Translations under genes and position numbers: made by a program | Assembly: GCA_023397045.1 (NCBI GenBank) | Contig: JAEWUR010000021.1 | Location: forward strand, 1-5,383 | Length of the DNA stretch: 5,383 nt | Direction of reading: 5' to 3' | Source of the DNA: Planctomycetota bacterium | Lineage (GTDB): Bacteria; Planctomycetota; Planctomycetia; Pirellulales; Thermoguttaceae | The notes under the pieces: model-generated | What the model saw: only the letters and a program-made list of their open reading frames with translations | The model's database searches: none | What the model was told of the DNA's origin: nothing | Part shown: positions 1 to 5,023 of the stretch, one piece after another | How positions within the stretch are numbered: position 1 is the stretch's first letter | How the letters are laid out: each line of letters begins with the position of its first letter

Positions 1-1229
1 GAGTCGGCCAGCCGATCGACCGTGCCCGACGCCGGCCAAAGAACCACGCACCACGTTGGAATTGGCACGGTCGGCGGAAATCCCAAGTCGAGTTGCGCGG
101 TTTCCGCCATAGCTTCGGCCCGGGCGATGGCCGATGACGCCGCCGCCTGAACGGCCAGACGCTCCGCTCGATTTTGTAAGTTCTCGATCGAAATCGTCAG
201 CAGTCGAACGATCGGGATGTTGAGCCGGGCGTTGTCGGCGCCTTTCTGGTAGAGTTGCAGCGTGGCAGCCAGTCCAGCCAACGTCGGACGGTCGACCTGC
301 ATCGATCGCACGATCGGATGGCGCTCGATCTTCTCGATCAAGTCCCTACGACCCAAAAGAATTCCGCACTGCGGTCCGCCGAGCAGCTTGTCGCCGCTGA
401 CCAGCACCAGATCGGCCCCGGCCTTGATGCTCTCGTCGATTTTCGGCAGGTTCGGCAGACCAAACGGCGCGAAATCGAAAAACGAGCCGGCATCGAGGTG
501 GTGAATCACCGGGAGTTGACGGCGGCGACCCAACTCGGCCAGTTCGGCAAACGTCGCCGACTCGGTCTGCTCGTTATGCGTCTGCACGCAGAGAATCGCG
601 GCGCTCGCCGGACCGATCGCCTGGGCATAGTCTTCGCACCGCGTTTGATTCGTCGCGCCGACCTCTCGCAGTGCAGCGCCGCCGGCGAGTATCATCTCGG
701 GCAGCCGATAGCTGCCGTCGATCTGGATCAACTGCCCTCGCGAAACGATCACCTCGCGACCGCCGGCCAACGCGGCCATCGTTAGCAGCATCGCGCCGGC
801 GCTGTTGGCAACCACCATCGCGGCCTCGGCGCCCGACAGCTCGCAGAGCAATCGTTCGACGGTCACGCCTTGGACGCCGACGCCGGTATAGTCGCGAGCG
901 ATGGCCGCCATGGCCGTTATCGCCTCGTCGGCCAGTGGGGCTCGGCCAAGACGGTTGCCAAACAATGCGCCGGTGGCGTTGACGACGGGTTGCACCGGCA
1001 ACGGGTCGCCCTCGGCGATTCGCCGTGCGATTCGTTCGGCCAGATCGCTGGCGCTGGGCATAGTCCGGTCGGCGGCCGCGTTCTGGACCTCGCGCCGCAC
1101 CTCGTCGAGCACGGTCTTCACCGTGTTGGCCACCGAGTTGTGGCTGATCCGGTCCATCAACGACCGAACCGTGGGGTTTTCGAGCAATTCGTGGAGCGAC
1201 GGCAGGTTGCGCAATGGACTGGGCGACAT
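1..1229 (-). CDS. selA: SelA-family PLP enzyme (L-seryl-tRNA(Sec) selenium transferase or close paralog), C-terminus cut off
   Basis: Classical SelA converts Ser-tRNA(Sec) to Sec-tRNA(Sec) in the cytoplasm using selenophosphate and PLP. The 409 visible codons run without a stop to the window edge; E. coli SelA is about 463 residues, so roughly 60 are missing. Residues 6-50 match the SelA N-terminal helical domain (LRNLPSLHELL). The fold-type-I PLP core follows: NATGALFGNRLGRAPL (84-99), LLCELSGAEAAMVV (127-140), GREVIVSRGQL (157-167), and SGDKLLGGPQCG (278-289) with Lys281 as the expected PLP-binding lysine. IPTWCVVLWPASG (390-402) fits the start of the C-terminal domain. The loop that in SelA carries the substrate-binding GxRGxR-type arginines is shortened to GVGVQGVTV (116-124), and the usual RALR is RSMQ (308-311). 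The family call is firm; the exact reaction is not. ATG at 1229 is chosen because the SelA N-terminal domain starts directly after it. Only a weak GGGA lies upstream. Confidence 0.85.
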   Translation of the reverse strand, partial: MSPSPLRNLPSLHELLENPTVRSLMDRISHNSVANTVKTVLDEVRREVQNAAADRTMPSASDLAERIARRIAEGDPLPVQPVVNATGALFGNRLGRAPLADEAITAMAAIARDYTGVGVQGVTVERLLCELSGAEAAMVVANSAGAMLLTMAALAGGREVIVSRGQLIQIDGSYRLPEMILAGGAALREVGATNQTRCEDYAQAIGPASAAILCVQTHNEQTESATFAELAELGRRRQLPVIHHLDAGSFFDFAPFGLPNLPKIDESIKAGADLVLVSGDKLLGGPQCGILLGRRDLIEKIERHPIVRSMQVDRPTLAGLAATLQLYQKGADNARLNIPIVRLLTISIENLQNRAERLAVQAAASSAIARAEAMAETAQLDLGFPPTVPIPTWCVVLWPASGTVDRLAD

Positions 1230-1289
1230 AGTGATTCCCAGTATTGCCAGCCCAGGGACCCCTGTCAACCGGCACTATGCCCAATCACT
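1230..1289. repeat. imperfect palindrome filling the lipoprotein-selA gap
   Basis: The outer arms AGTGATT (1230-1236) and AATCACT (1283-1289) are perfect 7-bp inverted repeats. TGCC (1245-1248) and GGCA (1271-1274) share exactly the same centre of symmetry. CAGGG/CCCTG (1253-1257/1260-1264) forms the tip, off centre by one base. In a transcript coming from upstream this would be a stem-loop starting at the lipoprotein stop codon and ending directly before the selA ATG, covering the start site. The pairing is read from sequence; the role is inferred. Confidence 0.55.
1240..1268 (-). promoter_or_regulatory. candidate sigma70-type promoter for selA, near-leaderless
   Basis: On the minus strand TTGACA (1268-1263, perfect -35) is followed after exactly 17 bp by AATACT (1245-1240, 4 of 6 matches to TATAAT). 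Only 10 nt separate the -10 box from the ATG at 1229, so a start 6-8 nt downstream would give a leader of about 1-4 nt. The boxes are seen; promoter activity is inferred. Confidence 0.4.
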
Positions 1290-1471
1290 TACAGCCCGGC
1301 CTGCTGGGCCGAGGGGAACGAGTCGGCTTCAACCTGTTTGCGCAGGGCGGAACTCTTGCCGCCGAACGGTGCGACGCCGGCACAACCGGTGACAAGACAA
1401 AGCATCGCAATGATCGCCGCACGGCGCCATCGCAAACTGCTCCGCAAGACGCGCTTTCCTGCCATGCACAT
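1289..1471 (-). CDS. small planctomycete-type lipoprotein, 60 aa
   Basis: This short protein has a lipoprotein signal: a basic n-region (KRVLRSSLRWRR), a hydrophobic core (AAIIAMLCL) and the lipobox LVTGC, with lipidation expected on the Cys of that motif. After cleavage only about 30 residues remain, ending in KQVEADSFPSAQQAGL. It would be anchored in an envelope membrane; no known function or domain is recognised. I chose ATG at 1471 because GAGGA (1487-1483) lies 11 nt upstream. ATG at 1465 is also possible and gives a more typical signal length. A GTG at 1528 would overlap the upstream stop codon as GTGA and suggest translational coupling, but would make an unusually long n-region. The gene lies 53 nt after the small exported protein gene and 59 nt before selA. 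Confidence 0.7.
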   Translation of the reverse strand: MCMAGKRVLRSSLRWRRAAIIAMLCLVTGCAGVAPFGGKSSALRKQVEADSFPSAQQAGL

Positions 1472-1524
1472 TGGCCCTGCTATCCTCGGAGAAAAGATCA
1501 AAGACGAACACAACGCCCCAGGCG

Positions 1525-1926
1525 TCACATGTCCTGGCGAGGCTGGCTCATCCAGTCGGTCACCGTCTTGGGTTTCTTCGATTCCTCAGGCGGGTACATC
1601 GAGGGCAGCCACGAATCGGATTGCGACGACTTCGGGGCCGCCGCGTGCGGACGCTGCGGAGTGGCGTATTGATACTTTTTGGCCGCCGGCTTCTTCAGAC
1701 CGAGTGTTTCGCCCGTGCGATCAAAAAAATCCTTCGTCCCGTCGCCAATCTTCTCCAGGAACGAGGGCTCCTGCTTCTTGACCGGCGTGACACGCGACTT
1801 CTTCTTCTCGCTCTTCGAGGCAAACGGATTCGGCAACGACCAACCGCTGCACATTGCGGGCTGGACGTTGGCCAACACCACCACAACGATGCCGGCCGAC
1901 AAGATTCGCGAGATTCTTACGACCAT
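1525..1926 (-). CDS. small exported Lys/Pro-rich protein of unknown function, 133 aa
   Basis: The N-terminus MVVRISRILSAGIVVVVLA is a signal peptide or single membrane anchor (hydrophobic about residues 9-22), with likely cleavage near residues 23-28 (QPAMCSG). The mature part starts WSLPNPF, followed by a very basic stretch (SEKKKSRVTPVKK, 39-51), a probable amphipathic helix (FLEKIGDGTKDFFDRTGETLGL, about 57-78), a low-complexity Pro/Ala/Ser/Gln region and a C-terminal KPKTVTDWMSQPR (118-130). I recognise no named domain. The reading frame extends upstream to an ATG at 2091, but that part crosses the inverted repeat and the heptamer repeats. ATG at 1926 has a strong Shine-Dalgarno sequence and a signal peptide directly after it. 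It is probably co-expressed with the following lipoprotein gene. Attachment to the envelope is inferred from the export signal only. Confidence 0.75.
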   Translation of the reverse strand: MVVRISRILSAGIVVVVLANVQPAMCSGWSLPNPFASKSEKKKSRVTPVKKQEPSFLEKIGDGTKDFFDRTGETLGLKKPAAKKYQYATPQRPHAAAPKSSQSDSWLPSMYPPEESKKPKTVTDWMSQPRQDM

Positions 1927-1931
1927 GATTT

Positions 1932-1939
1932 CCACCTCT
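1932..1939 (-). promoter_or_regulatory. strong Shine-Dalgarno site fixing the start of the 133-aa protein
   Basis: AGAGGTGG on the minus strand lies 5 nt before the ATG at 1926. It is the best ribosome binding site in the window and is the main reason for rejecting the longer 188-residue reading from 2091. Confidence 0.75.
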
Positions 1940-1970
1940 TCGTTGGATGCCACGGAAAAGACGAACGCCC

Positions 1971-1988
1971 AAAAAACCCCGTCGGGGG
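1971..1988 (-). terminator. weak intrinsic terminator-like site or attenuator
   Basis: On the minus strand CCCC-GAC-GGGG (1987-1977) is followed directly by six T residues (1976-1971). The stem has only 4 G-C pairs with a 3-nt loop, so it is short for a terminator. It lies about 170 nt after the folC stop and about 30 nt before the Shine-Dalgarno site of the next gene. It could end the folC transcript or act in the leader of the small-protein operon. Confidence 0.3.
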
Positions 1989-2032
1989 CGGAAGTGTCGC
2001 AAAAAAGGTCGGCAGTGTCTAGGTCAGAAATA

Positions 2033-2053
2033 GTGGGTAGTGGATAGTGGATG
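2033..2053. repeat. degenerate 7-bp tandem repeat (GTGGRTA), 3 units
   Basis: The units GTGGGTA, GTGGATA and GTGGATG lie head to tail. The same two words appear upstream of folC at 3651-3664 in the order GTGGATA, GTGGGTA. The site is between folC and the next gene and carries no coding signal. Confidence 0.55.
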
Positions 2054-2060
2054 GGGGACA

Positions 2061-2148
2061 GTGTGCGCAGCGTATAGTTATGCTTCAGCATAACACGTTA
2101 GCAGCCAACGGCGTGTTATGCTGAAGCATAACCTACGATATCCCACAC
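2061..2148. repeat. large nested inverted repeat downstream of folC
   Basis: Perfect 21-bp arms (2077-2097 and 2112-2132) flank a 14-nt loop. The stem continues with CGTA/TACG (2071-2074/2134-2137) and GTGTG/CACAC (2061-2065/2144-2148), separated by small internal loops. Each main arm contains its own palindrome, GTTATGCT-TC-AGCATAAC on the left and the complement on the right, so several folds compete. The element starts 7 nt after the folC stop. No T tract follows on either strand, so it is not a standard intrinsic terminator; it may be a REP- or MITE-like element, or a 3'-end hairpin stabilising the folC mRNA. Confidence 0.8.
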
Positions 2149-2155
2149 AACCCAA

Positions 2156-3625
2156 TCACCCCAGCCTCGCAGGAATGGGTTGGCTGACGACTTGCCGGCG
2201 CATCTCGGCCGCAAAAAAGAACGATCCGGAGATGCAGATCAGATCGTTTGGCGTGGCCCAACGCTGAACCGCCATCCAGGCGTCGGCCGGCGTGGGTTCG
2301 ACGCTCAATTGGCTCTGCCGAAGGGCCGGCTCCCAATTCTGGTGGGCTCGTCGGGCGATGTCTTGGGCCAATGCCAGCAATTCCTCGGGCGGAACGCTCC
2401 GGGGATTGTTCAAATAACGCGTGAAAACGACCTCGTCAAATCGGCCGACCAGTTGTTCGAGCATGCCCGGGAGGTCTTTCTCCTGCGTCGTGGCAAAAAC
2501 CAGCATCCGACGCATCGACGACGGAAAACTCTCGGCAAGCGTCTCGACCAGCGATTCGACCGACGCCGCGTTGTGGGCGGCATCCAACACGACGGTCGGG
2601 CGACGCGCGATGACCTCGACCCGGGCGGGCCATCGCACTTCGGCCAAGCCCAACGCGACGGCCGACTCCGGAATCGTCCAACCCTGACGACGCAATGCAT
2701 CGACGGCCGCGATCACGATTGCCGCGTTCGCCGCCTGATGGCGGCCGAGCAGGCCAAGGCTGTAATTTCTGGGCCCGGCATCGACAATCGAGTCGAGATT
2801 TCGGAACTTCAGCCGGCCGAACGACGCCGATTGCTGGAAGTCGACCGGAGGACGATAGGTCACGTCGAAATGGACTCCCAACTCGCGCAACGGGCTGTCG
2901 TTCTGCTCAGCGACCCTTCGGATGACCTCGCGGGCCTCCTCGACCGTCACTCCGCTGACGACCGGGACGTCCGGCTTGATGATTCCCGCCTTTTCGGCGG
3001 CGATGGCCGACAATGTCTCGCCCAACTGTTTGACGTGATCGAGGCTAATGCTGGTGATGATCGAAACGGCGGGCGTACAGACGTTCGTCGAGTCGAGCCG
3101 GCCGCCCAGCCCCACCTCCAAGACCGCGGCGTCGACCTTTCGATCGACGAAATAGCACAGCGCGGCGGCCGTGATGATCTCGAAATAGGTCGGACCGATC
3201 GCCGCCGACGATGTTTCGGACGGCTCGGCTGCCTGGTTTTGTGCGTCCATGGCCTCGACCTCCGGCCGAATCCGTTCGAGCAACCCAGCCAGTTCCTCTT
3301 CGGTGCAGGTCTGGCCGTCGACGACGATCCGCTCTTCCAATCGGTCGAGATGGGGTGAGGTAAAAAGCCCGGTGCTGAGGCCTGCCGACGTCAATACGGC
3401 CGCCATCATCGCCGCCGTCGAACCCTTGCCCTTGGTGCCCGCGATATGAACGATTCGAAGCCGGTACTGTGGATTCCCGAGGCGGTCGAGTAGTTCGCGC
3501 ATCCGATCGAGCTTAAACGCCTCTTCCGATCGGGGCATCGACTGCGCCCGTTCATAGTCGATCCGCTCGACCAGGAATCGCAAAACATCGTTCTGGGCTA
3601 GGGTAGGATTCTCGGCAACTGACAT
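2156..3625 (-). CDS. folC: bifunctional folylpolyglutamate synthase / dihydrofolate synthase
   Basis: FolC is a cytoplasmic ATP-dependent Mur-ligase-like enzyme that adds glutamate to dihydropteroate and/or to folates, making and retaining the one-carbon cofactor. The 489-residue protein is slightly longer than typical bacterial FolC (about 420-440). Seen in order: P-loop HIAGTKGKGST (60-70), FTSPHL (88-93), EVGLGGRLDSTNV (170-182), the central SLDHVKQLGETLSAIAAEKAGIIK (194-217), LLGRHQAAN (292-300), the linker to the C-terminal domain with VVLDAAHN (345-352; DGAHN is more usual), and SGSFFFAAEMR (466-476). An insert near 125-143, rich in Ala/Gln/Glu/Ser, explains part of the extra length. 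ATG at 3625 gives the normal N-terminus; the Shine-Dalgarno site there is weak. It stands apart from accC/accD or other common folC neighbours. Whether both activities are present cannot be told from sequence alone. Confidence 0.95.
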   Translation of the reverse strand: MSVAENPTLAQNDVLRFLVERIDYERAQSMPRSEEAFKLDRMRELLDRLGNPQYRLRIVHIAGTKGKGSTAAMMAAVLTSAGLSTGLFTSPHLDRLEERIVVDGQTCTEEELAGLLERIRPEVEAMDAQNQAAEPSETSSAAIGPTYFEIITAAALCYFVDRKVDAAVLEVGLGGRLDSTNVCTPAVSIITSISLDHVKQLGETLSAIAAEKAGIIKPDVPVVSGVTVEEAREVIRRVAEQNDSPLRELGVHFDVTYRPPVDFQQSASFGRLKFRNLDSIVDAGPRNYSLGLLGRHQAANAAIVIAAVDALRRQGWTIPESAVALGLAEVRWPARVEVIARRPTVVLDAAHNAASVESLVETLAESFPSSMRRMLVFATTQEKDLPGMLEQLVGRFDEVVFTRYLNNPRSVPPEELLALAQDIARRAHQNWEPALRQSQLSVEPTPADAWMAVQRWATPNDLICISGSFFFAAEMRRQVVSQPIPARLG

Positions 3626-3650
3626 AGCTCGAAAAGCAGGTCGTGCGTTT

Positions 3651-3664
3651 GTGGATAGTGGGTA
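3651..3664. repeat. degenerate 7-bp tandem repeat (GTGGRTA), 2 units
   Basis: GTGGATA and GTGGGTA lie side by side 25 bp upstream of the folC start codon, in the predicted leader. They match units at 2033-2046 on the other side of folC. Confidence 0.45.
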
Positions 3665-3693
3665 ATAATTGAACGGCGGGCGTCGAACAGGGT

Positions 3694-3722
3694 ATTTTAT
3701 GCCGGCCGGGGCTTTCTGTCGC
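3694..3722 (-). promoter_or_regulatory. candidate sigma70-type promoter for folC
   Basis: On the minus strand GCGACA (3722-3717, 4 of 6 to TTGACA), a 17-bp spacer and TAAAAT (3699-3694, 5 of 6 to TATAAT) point toward folC, giving a leader of about 60 nt. Activity is inferred. Confidence 0.35.
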
Positions 3723-3820
3723 GGGTACGAAGCCTTCCAATGATTAAAATCCGATTAAACCGAATCACGAGGTGCCCGGCGGCCGGCCATTCCCCTCGGG
3801 GGCAGGGAGGTGTCCGTGGC

Positions 3821-3849
3821 TTGAAAGGCTTGGGACCTCTATTTATAGT
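3821..3849 (+). promoter_or_regulatory. candidate sigma70-type promoter for the ABC transporter operon
   Basis: TTGAAA (3821-3826, 5 of 6), a 17-bp spacer and TATAGT (3844-3849, 5 of 6) form the best promoter match in the window. Transcription should start near 3856, leaving an unusually long leader of about 215 nt before the ATPase ATG at 4072. Confidence 0.5.
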
Positions 3850-3852
3850 TAA

Positions 3853-3871
3853 AGAATCAAAAATCGATTCT
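3853..3871. promoter_or_regulatory. operator-like inverted repeat at the predicted transcription start
   Basis: AGAATC (3853-3858) and GATTCT (3866-3871) are perfect 6-bp inverted arms around a 7-bp AT-rich spacer. The site begins 4 bp after the -10 box of the 3821-3849 promoter, a usual place for a repressor site. The binding protein is unknown. Confidence 0.35.
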
Positions 3872-3903
3872 GGAGATTGAACCAGATCGCGCTTAGTTGC
3901 GTA

Positions 3904-3990
3904 ATGAGGCTAAGCCCCGGTCTATACCGACTTCTTGAATTGGGTCTCAGAGTAGCAATGTTGAGAGGCCGACCAACGGGAGGCCGGTGA
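3904..3990 (+). CDS. possible 28-aa leader peptide in the ABC operon 5' UTR
   Basis: A short frame starting ATG AGG CTA inside the long predicted leader encodes a basic, helix-prone peptide containing LYRLLELGLRVAMLRGRP. It ends with TGA at 3988-3990, 81 nt before the ATPase start. There is no Shine-Dalgarno sequence, and a frame of this length can occur by chance in GC-rich DNA, so coding is uncertain. Confidence 0.2.
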   Translation: MRLSPGLYRLLELGLRVAMLRGRPTGGR

Positions 3991-4071
3991 ACAGGAGTTT
4001 TCCGCCACAAACCACCCAACATTGCCTACCTGAGCATCAAAGAAACGCAGGGCACATTCGAAAGGTCCTCC

Positions 4072-4962
4072 ATGCAGTCCGAAGTCATTGTCGAAACTCG
4101 AAGTCTCAGCAAAGTTTATCGCGATTTCTGGGGCCGCCAAAAAGTCAGGGCCCTCAAGGCACTCGACCTCGAAGTTCGTCGCGGCGAGATCTTCGGGCTG
4201 CTCGGCCCCAACGGATCGGGAAAAACCACCACCACCAAACTCATCCTCGGCCTGCTGTTTCCCACCAGCGGCCAGGCCCTGGTCTTCGGACGCGATGCCA
4301 CCGACGTGGCCAAAAACCAGCGGATCGGCTACCTGCCCGAGGAATCGTACCTCTACCGGTTCCTGAACGCCGAGGAAACCCTCGATTTCTACGGCCGGTT
4401 GTTCAATCTACCCCGGGCGGTCCGTCGCCAGCGCGTTGCCGACCTGATCGAAATGGTCGGATTGAATTGGGCCAAGCGACGGCAACTCAAAGAATATAGC
4501 AAAGGCATGACCCGGCGCATCGGCCTGGCTCAGGCGTTGATCAACGATCCGGAACTGATCGTGCTGGACGAGCCGACGACCGGCCTCGACCCGATCGGCA
4601 CGCGCGAGATGAAGGACCTGATCCTGAAACTCCGCGACGAAGGCAAGACCGTCCTGATGTGCAGCCACCTGCTGGCCGACGTGCAAGACGTTTGCGACCG
4701 CGTGGCCATCCTGTACCAAGGCGAACTGAAAGAGATGGGCCGTGTGGACAGCCTGCTGAAGGTTCGGAACGTGACCGAGATCCGCGCCGCCGGGCTCAAC
4801 CCGCTGGTCGAAGAAGAGATCCGGCAAGTCATAGAGCGCAACAACGGTCATGTCTTGAATATGGACAATCCCACCACCACGCTGGAAGACCTTTTCCTCA
4901 AAATCATCCGCGAGAGCGAAGAGCACCCCGGCCGCCGAGTTCGCGGCGTTGCGGAGAAATAG
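4072..4962 (+). CDS. ABC-2-type transporter ATP-binding protein
   Basis: This is the cytoplasmic ATPase subunit of an ABC-2 (CcmA/NatA-like) exporter-type transporter; it powers the permease encoded next. The 296-residue length fits the family. Visible motifs: Walker A GPNGSGKT (45-52), a Q-loop region with GYLPEE (86-91) where Glu replaces Gln, as is common in this branch, signature YSKGM (142-146), Walker B LIVLDEP (162-168) with catalytic Glu167, D-loop GLDP (171-174) and switch His199 in SHLL. A C-terminal extension from about 215 ([14 protein letters not shown], then a charged helical region) is typical of ABC-2 ATPases and may contact the partner. AAGG (4062-4065) lies 6 nt before the ATG. 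All catalytic motifs are intact. The substrate cannot be told; drug, polysaccharide, lipid or protein export are all known for relatives. Confidence 0.93.
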   Translation: MQSEVIVETRSLSKVYRDFWGRQKVRALKALDLEVRRGEIFGLLGPNGSGKTTTTKLILGLLFPTSGQALVFGRDATDVAKNQRIGYLPEESYLYRFLNAEETLDFYGRLFNLPRAVRRQRVADLIEMVGLNWAKRRQLKEYSKGMTRRIGLAQALINDPELIVLDEPTTGLDPIGTREMKDLILKLRDEGKTVLMCSHLLADVQDVCDRVAILYQGELKEMGRVDSLLKVRNVTEIRAAGLNPLVEEEIRQVIERNNGHVLNMDNPTTTLEDLFLKIIRESEEHPGRRVRGVAEK

Positions 4963-4984
4963 TGCTTTGCGGCCAATGACTTCG

Positions 4985-5019
4985 AATCTCCAATCCCTAA
5001 TCCTTAATCCCTGATCCCT
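4985..5019. repeat. degenerate 7-bp tandem repeat (AATCCCT), 5 units
   Basis: The units AATCTCC, AATCCCT, AATCCTT, AATCCCT and GATCCCT lie head to tail in the 61-bp gap between the ATPase stop and the permease ATG, ending 4 bp before that ATG. No Shine-Dalgarno sequence is present in the gap. Confidence 0.7.
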
Positions 5020-5023
5020 ACCA

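Larger units (their letters stand above)
3626..4071. other. 446-bp divergent intergenic region between folC and the ABC transporter
   Basis: No convincing full gene lies here. From folC outward it holds two GTGGRTA heptamers (3651-3664), a minus-strand promoter candidate (3694-3722), a paired GATTAAA word (3742-3748 and 3753-3759, 11 bp apart, one helical turn), a GC-rich palindromic patch (3771-3804, including GGCCGGCC and CCCC-TC-GGGG), a good plus-strand promoter (3821-3849), an inverted repeat over its predicted start (3853-3871), and a leader of about 215 nt that contains a 28-codon ORF. Confidence 0.7.

Noticed and set aside
574..1284. 236-codon minus-strand frame
   Set aside because: Arg/Gly-rich low-complexity translation in another frame of the SelA-family gene, which has clear family motifs.
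870..1781. 303-codon plus-strand frame
   Set aside because: It crosses selA, the lipoprotein and the small exported protein genes on the opposite strand and shows no domain.
1927..2091. N-terminal extension of the small exported protein to the ATG at 2091
   Set aside because: The added residues come from the inverted repeat, the heptamers and the terminator-like site. The signal peptide and strong Shine-Dalgarno site place the start at 1926.
2077..2132. Intrinsic terminator of folC
   Set aside because: The stem is very stable, but neither strand has a T tract after it, so the standard mechanism is not supported.
2180..3358. 392-codon plus-strand frame
   Set aside because: Antisense shadow of folC; the composition is Arg/Asp-rich with no recognisable motif, while folC has every family motif.
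3771..3804. Structured RNA or terminator in the GC-rich patch
   Set aside because: CCCC-TC-GGGG and TGCCC/GGGCA can pair, but the pairings compete, there is no T tract, and the patch lies upstream of both predicted promoters, so it is probably not transcribed.
3922..4140. 72-codon minus-strand frame
   Set aside because: It overlaps the start of the ATPase gene and has no ribosome binding site or recognisable motif.
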